From an uncultured Rubrobacteraceae bacterium (GTDB taxonomy: Bacteria; Actinomycetota; Rubrobacteria; Rubrobacterales; Rubrobacteraceae), in the NCBI GenBank assembly GCA_902806095.1, contig CADCVF010000019.1, forward strand, positions 1-45,987: a DNA stretch of 45,987 nt, in the 5' to 3' direction. The position numbers and the translations under genes were made by a program. Shown piece by piece: positions 32,983 through 40,814 of the stretch. Below the pieces are notes generated by a model. That model did no database searches and was not told the DNA's origin. It saw nothing but the letters and a program-made list of their open reading frames with translations. How positions within the stretch are numbered: position 1 is the stretch's first letter; each line of letters starts with the position of its first letter.

Positions 32983-33306
32983 ATGGACACCAAACCTGAG
33001 AAGAACCCGGAGACCCCCTGGAGGCTGACCGCGGGACGGCTGCTCGCGGGCTTCGCCCTGGTCTTCTGCGTACCCGTCGGGGTGTTGTTCGTCTCCGTGG
33101 CGACAGGCACCGTGGGTATCGTCCTGGGGATCGCGGGCTACGCGTTAGGGGCCAGGACTTCGGGTCTACTCGCCGTCGCGCTGTGCATGATGGCCATGTT
33201 CGTCGGCTTGCTCGTTGGGCAGGGCGTGATCCCTGGGGAAGCCTACGACCGCCTGGTGGACGGCTGGTTCCGTGACAAGCTAACCGCGCACTTCGCCAAT
33301 GACTGA
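32983..33306 (+). CDS. Small membrane protein of unknown function
   Basis: A 107-residue protein with two to three membrane helices (L-L-A-G-F-A-L-V-F-C-V-P-V-G-V-L, then I-V-L-G-I-A-G-Y-A-L-G and L-L-A-V-A-L-C-M-M-A-M-F-V-G-L-L) and a soluble C-terminal segment D-R-L-V-D-G-W-F-R-D. It starts 3 bp after the htrA stop and its own stop overlaps the next ATG by 8 bp, so it is part of a tight operon. I do not recognise the family. Confidence 0.6.
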   Translation: MDTKPEKNPETPWRLTAGRLLAGFALVFCVPVGVLFVSVATGTVGIVLGIAGYALGARTSGLLAVALCMMAMFVGLLVGQGVIPGEAYDRLVDGWFRDKLTAHFAND

Positions 33307-34384
33307 GCGGGTGAAAACCCGGGATCTGCCACAAGGTCCTTCGGCGGACGTCGCCTCCTTCGCCTCCGGAGTCCGCGCCGGATCCTGGCAGGCCAGGGCT
33401 CATGCGGCGGCGTCTCCCATCGCCGGAGGGGGACCTCTCCTCCTCCGGCGAAGACCGCCGCACGCGAATGCCGGGTACGGTTCGGGTACCAATCGGCTCA
33501 AGACGATCGCGGCGGCCGTATTCGCGGCCATGCTCGTGTTGGTGGCGGGGTGCGGCGCCGACGGACGGGACAGCGCGCCGGAGCGAGGCGAAGGATCGCC
33601 AGCGAAGGAAATAGGGGAGTCCTCATCGGTTCTGGAACAGCGCGGTGGGGTAGAAGCGGCCAGCGCCGAAGATGGCCGCTGGTTCGGAGCGGGGGCGGAG
33701 ATGGGCGGAGGCGAGGCGGGGGCCGCGGACCGGATAGAGGGCGTGCGGTTCCAGGACTTCGACGATTACGAGCGCCTGCTCATAGACTTCGGACGCCGGG
33801 ACGGCAGACCGGCCAGCGTGCCCCGCTGGTCCGTCGAAAGCCCGGCCGAAGGTGGCTACGTCCGCGTCCGTTTCCCAGGCGTCACCTCGACGGAGATCAC
33901 GGACGAAGACTTCGTGGGCTCCGTGTTGGATGAACTCTACGTGGTCCGCGACCGGGGCGGCGGGCTGTTTGCGGACGCCTTCGCTATGCGAGCATCCCGC
34001 TATCGGGTGACGGAACTGCCCGAGTCCGGACGGCTCGCGGTGGACTTCCGGGGGGTGCGCGAAGAGCTGGATCTGCTTCCGACAACAAGCGACAATGTGG
34101 TCGTGCTGCAACCCCGCGAAGCGGAAAAGGTCGGCAGTCCCCTCAGTGTGCAAGGGTACGCCCGGCTCTTCGAGGGCCGGGTGACCATATCTCTGCTCGA
34201 CCGGGACCGGGTGGTGATCTCTTCGAGGACAGTGCGCGCCAACGACTGGACCACGGCATGGGGTCTCTTCGCGGCCACGCTCGAATACTCGGGATACAAG
34301 GGACTGGCGACGCTACGCGTCGGCTCCAACAGCCCCAGGGATGGCTCCTTCGTGGGGACGGAGACCGAGATCTTCTTGGAATAA
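33299..34384 (+). CDS. AMIN-like + Gmad2 domain protein
   Basis: A 361-residue frame. From residue 150 an AMIN-like domain (I-E-G-V-R-F-Q-D-F-D-D-Y-E-R-L-L-I-D-F) is followed by a Gmad2 Ig-like domain (V-L-Q-P-R-E-A-E-K-V-G-S-P, G-Y-A-R-L-F-E-G, W-G-L-F-A-A-T-L-E-Y). These domains bind the cell wall. A lipobox (V-L-V-A-G-C) sits only near residue 85, after an 65-residue Arg/Ala/Pro-rich stretch with a strong 9-bp hairpin at 33421-33450. No start codon lies between that stretch and the signal helix, so the coupled ATG at 33299 is kept, but a lost start or a frameshift in the leader is possible. Confidence 0.65.
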   Translation: MTERVKTRDLPQGPSADVASFASGVRAGSWQARAHAAASPIAGGGPLLLRRRPPHANAGYGSGTNRLKTIAAAVFAAMLVLVAGCGADGRDSAPERGEGSPAKEIGESSSVLEQRGGVEAASAEDGRWFGAGAEMGGGEAGAADRIEGVRFQDFDDYERLLIDFGRRDGRPASVPRWSVESPAEGGYVRVRFPGVTSTEITDEDFVGSVLDELYVVRDRGGGLFADAFAMRASRYRVTELPESGRLAVDFRGVREELDLLPTTSDNVVVLQPREAEKVGSPLSVQGYARLFEGRVTISLLDRDRVVISSRTVRANDWTTAWGLFAATLEYSGYKGLATLRVGSNSPRDGSFVGTETEIFLE

Positions 34385-34784
34385 CAGAGGGCAGAACGAC
34401 TCAGCCGGATGCTTATGTCTGTTACGCGAAACTTGCCGTCGCTAACGCCTACCACAGGATCTGCGCCTACCGTCGCACCAACGGTCTAGCGAGCGTCCGT
34501 ACCAGGTCCGGGTGAATGTCAACGGTACGACGCAGCCCTGACGCGATCCCCTTCAAACGGACCCGGTCTTACCTCCCCCAGAGTGTACGCCTTACAACGG
34601 AGGTCAGATTCCGCATCGCACCTTATCTCGACGATCGAGATAGGCTATGGTCACGGGTGCTAGTGGCCAGAAGCGTCCAGGAGGAACGAAGCATGCGCAG
34701 CGTATCGCCCGAGACGCCTCTTCTCTTGCCGACTCCCCGAGCGTCAAAACCGGGGAGGCTCGAAAGGCGGTGCATCGCACGACC
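34385..34784. other. Gap without recognisable genes
   Basis: A 400-bp stretch between convergent genes. Frames across it are not family-like, and I find no clear terminator hairpin with a T-run. Confidence 0.4.
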
Positions 34785-35336
34785 CTACGGCATGACCCGT
34801 TCGAGGATGTCTTCCACGTTCTGCTCTATCCTATCGGCGAGGCCCTTGAGGTTATCTTCTCCAGGTGTGGCATCGTCAGCACTAGACGAAGACCCAGTAG
34901 TGCCGGTTGCCATCTGCGAAGTGGACGATATCGACGAGAAAGAGCCGTCCCCACTGTAAGTCAACCTTACGGCGCCCTCCGCACCCCCGAGCTGCTGCAC
35001 CGAGCGGATGCCCTCGCCGTTGAGAACGACCTCCAACTCCTCACCTCGAGTATCCTGCGTACTAATCTCGCACGAGAGCTCTCGCCCCTTCGGATCGAAC
35101 TCGAAGCTCCGCGGGGTTTGCCCAGAGATCTCGCGTCGCTTCTCTCCGAGCGAGCAAACGCCCGAGAACGGTACCCCATGGTCGCCACTTAGCCTGAGCG
35201 TCACGTGCTTCTTGCCGTGGCGCTCCCCCTTCGCTTCGTCTTGCTTCGCCCGCGCCAGGTCCTGATATGTCCAGTTACCGAGCAAAAGGACAGTCGCAAC
35301 CGCTACTGCCAGGATCAACAACCTTTGGATCAACAT
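34785..35336 (-). CDS. Membrane-anchored extracytoplasmic protein, unknown
   Basis: A 183-residue protein with one N-terminal helix (L-L-I-L-A-V-A-V-A-T-V-L-L-L-G) acting as signal or anchor. The mature domain has beta-type segments with two Cys (F-S-G-V-C-S, L-S-C-E-I-S) about 35 residues apart that could form a disulfide, then a Ser/Thr/Gly linker and a C-terminal amphipathic helix (L-A-D-R-I-E-Q-N-V-E-D-I-L). I recognise no family. It is divergent from the decayed antiporter, with operator cluster 6 between them. Confidence 0.6.
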   Translation of the reverse strand: MLIQRLLILAVAVATVLLLGNWTYQDLARAKQDEAKGERHGKKHVTLRLSGDHGVPFSGVCSLGEKRREISGQTPRSFEFDPKGRELSCEISTQDTRGEELEVVLNGEGIRSVQQLGGAEGAVRLTYSGDGSFSSISSTSQMATGTTGSSSSADDATPGEDNLKGLADRIEQNVEDILERVMP

Positions 35337-35436
35337 CGTCTCACTCCCTCAGGGTGTCTGCTTATTACACTACTGCCGCGCCCGTTCGTATAAGGCGCCC
35401 TACGCTCTCTTGATACCCCTTCTGCATAAAGGGCTG

Positions 35437-35485
35437 GTAACAAACAGGTTAAGGGAGACACAGTCGCCGTAAAGAAACCATTAAG
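35437..35485. promoter_or_regulatory. 11-bp phased operator cluster 6
   Basis: GTAACA 35437, GTTAAG 35448, GTAAAG 35469, ATTAAG 35480: offsets 0, 11, 32 and 43, identical to cluster 2. It lies between the secreted-protein gene (start 35336) and the antiporter remnant (from 35490). Confidence 0.6.
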
Positions 35486-35489
35486 CGGT

Positions 35490-36225
35490 GTGGTTCAGCG
35501 TTCCTATGTGGACGATGGACTGCCAGGAGAAGCCGTCACGTACTGGATCACCCACACCCTCCTGTGGGAGGTCGTCTTCGGAGCGGTGCTAGGGGCCATG
35601 ATCGGGCTCATAGCCTCGGCGGTACACTCAGGTGGGCGGCGGCCCGGGAGATCCTGGAGACGACCTCTCTCCTGCCGTGAGCCTCGCGCTCTCGCTTAGT
35701 GTGCTCGGCGTCGCCGAGCTCCTCGGCACCATCGGCGTCCTGGCGGCTTTCGTAGCGGGCGTGGCCTTTAACGTGACGGGCAGCAGCGACACCAAAGAGC
35801 GGCAAGAGGTCGTGCAGGAGGCGATAACACGCTTCTTCGACTTGCCGATCTTCGTGCTGCTGGGTATGGCACTCCCGTGGGAGGGTTGGCTCGAGCTCGG
35901 GTGGGGCGGCCTTCTCCTCGCGGTTAGCATGCTCGTTCTCAGACGGATCCCCGCGGCGCTATTGCTGCGCCCGCTGCTCGGACCGCTGCGGAGAACGAAG
36001 GACGTCCTCTTTCTGGGCTGGTTCGGGCCGATAGGCGCGGCGGCGCTATAGTACTCTACCCACGCGCTGCAGGAGACGGGCGTCGAGGAGGTCTGGACCG
36101 TCGGCAGCTATGTCATCGTCGCCTCCGTTGTAGCCCATGGCATTACCGGCACGCCCCTCACCAAGCTGTACGGGAGGTTTCCCCGAGGCGAATCGGACGA
36201 GGAAAGGGTCCGGACAAGAGTCTAG
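35490..36225 (+). pseudogene. Na+/H+ antiporter remnant, multiple lesions
   Basis: C-terminal 60 per cent of a CPA1 antiporter closely related to the intact gene at 44512. The first part (W-I-T-H-T-L-L-W-E-V-V-F-G-A) shifts frame near 35635 and again near 35680. The middle (V-S-L-A-L-S-L-S-V-L-G-V-A-E-L-L-G to F-L-G-W-F-G-P-I-G-A) ends at a TAG (36049-36051) where the intact copy reads A-A-L-F-Y-A. The same frame then continues to the natural end T-P-L-T-K-L-Y-G-R and TAG 36223-36225. The N-terminal half with the T-P-T-D-P-V and N-D motifs is gone. It converges on the AI-2E permease with 3 bp between. Confidence 0.75.
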
Positions 36226-36228
36226 GCG

Positions 36229-37305
36229 TCATGAGCGAGCGACCTTTCTCTGGCTCGGCCCATCTTCGGGAACCTTGGGGTCCTCTTCAAGCCGCCGGAA
36301 CCACAGTTCCTTTGTGAGAACTCCGGCAACCACTACCACCGGCACGGCGAGTAGCGCGCCCATGATCCCGAAGGCTGCCCCGCCGGCCGCCACGGTCGCT
36401 ATCACGACTGCCGGATGCACCGACGCAGCCCGTTGCATGATCAGGGGCGTCAGGAGGTTACTCTCCACCTGCTGGATGCCAAGGTAGGCTAGGAGCACCC
36501 ATAACGCGTCGATGGGGTTTCCGGCGAATCCCAACAGCAGCGGCGGAAAGACCGAGATGACCGGTCCGATGAGCGGGATAAAGCACACAAGTCCGGTGAG
36601 GAGGCCGAGGAAGAGCGCGCCAGGGATGCCTATGAAGTATAGGGCGCCGATGGAGAGCACGCCCACTATCGCCATGGACACGAGCCGGCCCTCCAGCCAC
36701 CCAAGCAGGCTCACGCGAACCTTCGAGAGCACCTCTCGGGCTCGATCCCGGCGATCGGGAAGGAAGAGCCTGACCACCCAACCCACCACGGGATCGGGAA
36801 CCGCCACCAGGTAGAGCGGCACGAAAACCACGACCAGCAGCCCCAGGAGGGTCGACGCCATGCTGCCGAAGAGGCCGAGCACTCCGCCCAGCAGCTGGCG
36901 AATCCAGCTGGCGAGGGTCGAAGCGGATGGGGGTTCCAGGCTCCCGACCGACAAACCGAGCTTGCCGGCGAGGCTCTCAACCCGTTCGCCCAGTTGGGAG
37001 AACGCACTGGGCGCGGTGGAAATCAATTGGCGGGCTTGGTCCATTAACACGGGTAGAAGTAGGTAACCGCCCAGCCCCAGTACGATGACGGCGGCCAGGG
37101 CGATCAGAACCGAGGCCACCGGACGGGGTACCTTGTGCCGGTGCAGCGTCTCGACCGGTCCCGAGAGGGCTACGGCGAGGAGTAGCCCCGTGGCGAGCAG
37201 CAGCGCGGTGGCCGCGATCTCCGCCAGAAAGCGCCAGACGAGGAACAGACCGAAGAGTACCGCTCCCACCCGGAGCAGGTCGCGACCCGCGAGATAACCG
37301 TTCAT
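36229..37305 (-). CDS. AI-2E family transporter (PerM/TqsA fold)
   Basis: A 358-residue permease with the usual layout: two N-terminal helix pairs (A-T-A-L-L-L-A-T-G-L-L-L-A-V-A-L-S-G-P-V-E), a large extracytoplasmic helical segment, then F-V-P-L-Y-L-V, G-I-P-G-A-L-F-L-G-L-L-T-G, I-P-L-I-G-P-V-I-S and the conserved N-L-L-T-P-L-I-M near residue 285. The family includes autoinducer-2 exporters and Na+/H+ antiporters, so the substrate cannot be read from sequence. A frameshifted paralogue lies at 42523. It follows a 32-residue ORF on the same strand. Confidence 0.85.
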   Translation of the reverse strand: MNGYLAGRDLLRVGAVLFGLFLVWRFLAEIAATALLLATGLLLAVALSGPVETLHRHKVPRPVASVLIALAAVIVLGLGGYLLLPVLMDQARQLISTAPSAFSQLGERVESLAGKLGLSVGSLEPPSASTLASWIRQLLGGVLGLFGSMASTLLGLLVVVFVPLYLVAVPDPVVGWVVRLFLPDRRDRAREVLSKVRVSLLGWLEGRLVSMAIVGVLSIGALYFIGIPGALFLGLLTGLVCFIPLIGPVISVFPPLLLGFAGNPIDALWVLLAYLGIQQVESNLLTPLIMQRAASVHPAVVIATVAAGGAAFGIMGALLAVPVVVVAGVLTKELWFRRLEEDPKVPEDGPSQRKVARS

Positions 37306-37317
37306 GCCCTGACGTCT

Positions 37318-37416
37318 TTACCTGTCGGCGTTATTGACAACGTTGCCTCCGGCCTCCTCTAGCTTCCCGACCTGCTCGTCTAGCTGCTTGCGGGGCCGGT
37401 TCTCGAGCTCTCTCAT
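37318..37416 (-). CDS. Possible 32-residue soluble micro-protein
   Basis: M-R-E-L-E-N-R-P-R-K-Q-L-D-E-Q-V-G-K, then L-E-E-A-G-G-N-V-V-N-N-A-D-R: a charged helical peptide. It ends 12 bp before the AI-2E start, so it could be a leader or small partner. A perfect 10-bp hairpin (37423-37448) ends six bases upstream of its ATG, and the only candidate ribosome site, GGAG, lies at the hairpin base. Codon usage is like its neighbours. Low certainty. Confidence 0.35.
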   Translation of the reverse strand: MRELENRPRKQLDEQVGKLEEAGGNVVNNADR

Positions 37417-37422
37417 AGTCTC

Positions 37423-37448
37423 CGTCGGAGGGTGAAATCCCTCCGACG
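37423..37448. terminator. Perfect 10-bp hairpin, 6-nt loop
   Basis: CGTCGGAGGG and CCCTCCGACG flank a TGAAAT loop. No T-run follows on either strand. It could be a T-less terminator of the gene at 37515-37922 or a structure masking translation of the micro-ORF at 37318-37416. Confidence 0.4.
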
Positions 37449-37514
37449 TCTGCGCTGTGGGGTACCCCGCCGTGGGTCTCAAACATCACCGTGGCCACCT
37501 CGCTTGAAGCTACC

Positions 37515-37922
37515 CTAGGCCGGCTCTACCCTGGTAACCTTCAGAAGCGGTGGGCCTCCTTCGATCTGGCCGTTCTCATAGCCGGGCACCAACGTCCCGT
37601 GGACGGTGACTCTTTGGCCTGCGTGAGAGTCCAGCAGCTCTTCGTTCTCGCTCCTTAGCGCGTACCTGATGCCTGACGAGACGTCGGTTATGGTGTGGGT
37701 ACCGTACATGTAAGAGGTGATCCCCTCTCTCTCGAGTACCCCCTTTGCAACCCGGGCGGCATCCGTTGCGGGGGCGGTATCGGGATTCGATTCTGGTGCG
37801 GCTTCAGGGGTGGAACAAGATAGGAAGCCCAGGAAGGTGAAGAACGCCATGAGCAAGAAGAAGGCCCAGTGGATCTTGACCTCTATGCCGAAGAGTCGGC
37901 CTATTTTGAAGGATCCACCCAT
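37515..37922 (-). CDS. Chimera of an M50 protease N-terminus and an exported small domain
   Basis: A 135-residue frame. Residues 1-33 (G-G-S-F-K-I-G-R-L-F-G-I-E-V-K-I-H-W) are the unmistakable start of an actinobacterial M50 site-2 protease, whose H-E-x-x-H and remaining helices are absent. After the first membrane helix it passes into L-S-C-S-T-P-E-A-A-P, a linker, and a 75-residue domain (V-L-E-R-E-G-I-T-S-Y, I-R-Y-A-L-R-S, V-T-V-H-G-T-L-V-P-G-Y) that looks like an OB-type exported domain. The M50 start could serve as signal anchor for the new domain. Either a real fusion or a deletion product; no frame damage is seen. Confidence 0.5.
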   Translation of the reverse strand: MGGSFKIGRLFGIEVKIHWAFFLLMAFFTFLGFLSCSTPEAAPESNPDTAPATDAARVAKGVLEREGITSYMYGTHTITDVSSGIRYALRSENEELLDSHAGQRVTVHGTLVPGYENGQIEGGPPLLKVTRVEPA

Positions 37923-38115
37923 CTACTGCCTCCAAGTGTCGGGAACAGGGCCATAGCCGTTGGCTCCTTCCCTGCTTGCAGGTTTGAGCATCGGCCGATC
38001 ATAGCGTGTCCATTGGTCTCTCCTGTGATGATTGTTTCGCCACCGATTGTTGTGCTCCTTTTGAGCGCTCTGCGGTATAGCTCTCGCCGAGAGCCTAGTG
38101 AACAAGACGGAGTGG

Positions 38116-38361
38116 CTACGCAGAATGCCTGAAGCGAGAGGTTCTGCCGAAGCTGGGCCTCTTGGTGTCCCAGAAGAGGACCACGCCGCCGTCGGGTAAT
38201 CCGCCGGACACGCCGACCAGATGCCACTCCTTCTCTTCTGCGGCATCCAGTACGCCCTGCAGCTGTTCGTAGGGCTCCCTGTCTGGGCTCAGCCGCACGT
38301 GCTCGGCGTAGTAGCGGCCTACTGATGTCTGACCTCTATCGGTAGCTATCTCGTCGGACAT
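38116..38361 (-). CDS. Small W-x-L-V-x-V protein (DUF4177-like), copy 2
   Basis: An 81-residue paralogue of the protein at 16790: G-R-Y-Y-A-E-H-V-R-L, a helix G-V-L-D-A-A-E-E-K-E, then W-H-L-V-G-V and G-V-V-L-F-W-D-T-K. The ATG at 38361 has AGGAGGT seven bases upstream, so the longer frame is rejected. Operator cluster 7 lies 130-180 bp upstream. Role unknown. Confidence 0.65.
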   Translation of the reverse strand: MSDEIATDRGQTSVGRYYAEHVRLSPDREPYEQLQGVLDAAEEKEWHLVGVSGGLPDGGVVLFWDTKRPSFGRTSRFRHSA

Positions 38362-38489
38362 GACCTGTACCTCCTGATCCTCCTGCGCTACCGGCGGAGT
38401 GGGCGGGCTCCCACATGGAGGGGGATTATGTGAAGACCCCGACCTTCCTCCACCTGACCTTGAACCTACCAACCCGGCGAGAGCGGATG

Positions 38490-38538
38490 GTTAAGGAGGG
38501 TTAAGCGAAAGTAAGGGTTCGGTAAGCGGCCGGTTAAG
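38490..38538. promoter_or_regulatory. Phased operator cluster 7
   Basis: GTTAAG 38490, GTTAAG 38500, GTAAGG 38511, GTAAGC 38522, GTTAAG 38533: steps of 10, 11, 11 and 11. It lies between divergent genes, the W-x-L-V protein (start 38361) and the channel (start 38785), and could serve either. Confidence 0.65.
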
Positions 38539-38784
38539 AGGCAGCCTCGGCGGATGTTCTGCGCCAGGACGCCGTCCGTGCGGCGAAGCGGTCTCCCGAG
38601 ACTGGACGGTTGGCGTACAGGGACACGCGTTAGCATGCGTTAATTCGGTCGACCGACGCATCCTGCTCATGATTGATATACCGCCTTTCCCAGAACGACC
38701 GAGACCCGGCGAAGTATCAGTCCTCGGTGTTCGGGCGAAAGCAGCTGGATTACTTTCGTCTCGGTGACGGGAAAGAAGATCAGC

Positions 38785-39582
38785 ATGACCCAGGAAGGCG
38801 AGGAACTGCGGCAACTGCGGGAGGACCAGACGACTCGGGAGGAACTGCGCGAGAAGCTGGACCGCTACCTCGATATCCCGCTCGCCCTGGCCTCGGTCGT
38901 GGTGGCCCTGCTCATAATCATCCAGCTGGGCGGCCAGGTAAGCGAACCCTGGGAGCGAAGGCTCGAGGTGCTGAGCTGGTCCCTCTGGGGCCTGTTCCTC
39001 CTCGAGTTTCTGGTCAAGTTCGCGCTCGCCCCCGTCAAGCGCCACTACGTGCGCAAGCACTGGCTCGACGTCCTTGTGGTGCTCCTGCCTTTCTTGAGGT
39101 TCTTGAGACTAACGAGGATCTTGCGGGCGACGCGGGCGCTCCCGTTATTGCGGCTACTCATCTTCGGTGGGCGGGGCTCGGAATCCGCCCTCACGCTGCT
39201 CAAGCGCCGCCGTCTGGGGCAGCTCGCCATCGTCTCGGCGATGGTCATCCTGCTGGGGGCCGCTACTGGTTTCCTTTTAGAAGTGGAGGCATCCGGCAGC
39301 CAGATGCGGACCTTTGGGGACGCTTTGTGGTGGTCGGCCACCCTCGTTACCACGGTGGGCAGCGAGCTCTACCCGGTAACCGTGGGTGGACGCATCTTGG
39401 GCTTCCTGCTGATGCTCTACGCCATCGGGATCTTCTCTTACTTTATCGGTGCCATAGCCTCCGTGCTGGTGGAGTCGGACGCCCGGCGCACCTCCGAAAC
39501 GGAGAGAGGAAGCGGCGTTTCGGTCAGCCGGGGCGAACTCGAAGCCCTGCGCTCCATACTTGAGCGGGCTGACAAACCTTGA
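38785..39582 (+). CDS. Voltage-gated-type ion channel with non-canonical filter
   Basis: A 265-residue six-helix channel subunit. A short N-terminal coiled segment leads to S1 (A-L-A-S-V-V-V-A-L-L-I-I-I). The S4 voltage sensor is plain: R-F-L-R-L-T-R-I-L-R-A-T-R near residue 110. The pore loop reads W-W-S-A-T-L-V-T-T-V-G-S-E-L-Y-P-V-T, where a K+ channel has T-T-V-G-Y-G-D-x-x-P. Thr-Val-Gly is kept but Tyr-Gly-Asp is replaced, so K+ selectivity is uncertain. S6 and a short cytoplasmic helix follow. The ATG at 38785 is preferred over GTG 38764 on ribosome-site spacing, weakly. Operator cluster 7 is upstream. Confidence 0.75.
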   Translation: MTQEGEELRQLREDQTTREELREKLDRYLDIPLALASVVVALLIIIQLGGQVSEPWERRLEVLSWSLWGLFLLEFLVKFALAPVKRHYVRKHWLDVLVVLLPFLRFLRLTRILRATRALPLLRLLIFGGRGSESALTLLKRRRLGQLAIVSAMVILLGAATGFLLEVEASGSQMRTFGDALWWSATLVTTVGSELYPVTVGGRILGFLLMLYAIGIFSYFIGAIASVLVESDARRTSETERGSGVSVSRGELEALRSILERADKP

Positions 39583-39845
39583 TCTGAGACCCTTAGAACT
39601 CTCTACCACCGTCGTCTTTCCGAGACCGCCCGAAAGAGGAACCCAAACTGGGCACTCCAGCCCTTGATGGTATCTACGGTGCGCCCCGGTACACAAATCG
39701 GGCAACCCGCAGCCGTTCCGCTGTCGTCACGGGTCTACCGGCGGGCGGCAAGAACACGCTGTAGGCGAGGCTATTGGCTACACACCCGGGTGTTGCGCGC
39801 TCGTGGGCGGCCGCCGCACCGGCGCGCAGGAGAGACCACCAGGCC
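39583..39845. other. Gap between convergent genes
   Basis: No gene or clear terminator hairpin is seen in these 263 bp. Confidence 0.4.
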
Positions 39846-40814
39846 CTATCGTGATCCGAGCCCGACCTGCCCCGTCTCCTTGACCAGCCGGAAGAACACC
39901 TCGTCGAAGGACGGCTTGGGGACGTCCAGAGAGCGTACGTCGGCGCCGCTGAGTACCTCCATGACGTTCGGGAGCGCAGTGTCGGCGTCCTCGACCAGCA
40001 GGCGGACGAGGCTGACGACGTCATCGCCACCCGCGTCTCGCCGCACCTCCTCCACGCGACCGAGGTCCTCCAAGGCTCTAAGCCGTTCGGGCAGGCTACC
40101 CGGCTCCCCGCCAAGTGAGAGGTGGACGATCTCGCCGCCAAAGGCTTGGCGCCTCAGCTCGGCAGGGGTGCCGACCGCTACGAGGGTGCCGTCCACCAGG
40201 AGCCCTACCCGGTCGCAGAGTTCGGCCTCGCCGACGTACTGCGTCGTAACGAAGATCGTGCGTCCTCCTTCGCGGAGCTGCTCGAACTCCTCCCAGAACT
40301 TGCGGCGGAGGATAGGGTCCAGGTTGGCCGTGGGTTCGTCCACGAAGAGAAGATCGGGCTCGTGGACGACGGCCGCAGCGAGCTGCAGGCGCCGCTGCAT
40401 CCCTCCGGAGACGTCCCTGGCCGCTTTGCGCCGATCGTCCCAGAGCTCAACGAACCCGAGCACCTCGCGCACCCTCCGGTGGCGCTCCCCGAATCGGAGC
40501 CCGTAGAGTCCGGCGACGAAGTTGAGGTTCTGCAACACGGTGAGCTCTTCGTAGAGCACGAACCCCTGGGGCATGAACCCCACCCGGCGCCTCGCTTCGG
40601 GGGAGAAAGCCGCCGGGGCACTTTCGAAGACTTCGGCCGACCCATCCGAGGGTTCGAGGTAGCCGGTGAGGATCCTAAGCAGGGTACTCTTGCCCGACCC
40701 CGAAGGACCTATGAGGCCGAAGATCTCGCCCTCCTCGACCGTGAGATCCGTCTGTTTCAGAACCTTAGCGTCGCCGAAACTCTTTGACAAGTTCTTGATG
40801 CGAATGGCCGCCAT
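39846..40814 (-). CDS. ABC transporter ATP-binding protein (ABC-2 exporter)
   Basis: A 322-residue ATPase: Walker A G-P-S-G-S-G-K-S-T, Q-loop M-P-Q-G-F, signature V-S-G-G-M-Q-R-R, Walker B L-L-F-V-D-E-P-T and the H-loop position occupied by T-T-Q-Y (Gln where most have His, as is common in DrrA/CcmA-like subfamilies). A 90-residue C-terminal extension follows, as in DrrA-type drug or lipid exporters. Its ATG overlaps the permease stop by one base (TGATG), so the two are coupled. The transported substrate is unknown. Confidence 0.88.
   Translation of the reverse strand: MAAIRIKNLSKSFGDAKVLKQTDLTVEEGEIFGLIGPSGSGKSTLLRILTGYLEPSDGSAEVFESAPAAFSPEARRRVGFMPQGFVLYEELTVLQNLNFVAGLYGLRFGERHRRVREVLGFVELWDDRRKAARDVSGGMQRRLQLAAAVVHEPDLLFVDEPTANLDPILRRKFWEEFEQLREGGRTIFVTTQYVGEAELCDRVGLLVDGTLVAVGTPAELRRQAFGGEIVHLSLGGEPGSLPERLRALEDLGRVEEVRRDAGGDDVVSLVRLLVEDADTALPNVMEVLSGADVRSLDVPKPSFDEVFFRLVKETGQVGLGSR

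Noticed and set aside
33402-33614. Alternative start frame beginning M-R-R-R-L-P inside the AMIN/Gmad2 leader
   Set aside because: It is in another frame than the lipobox and domains and would need a frameshift for which there is no direct sign.
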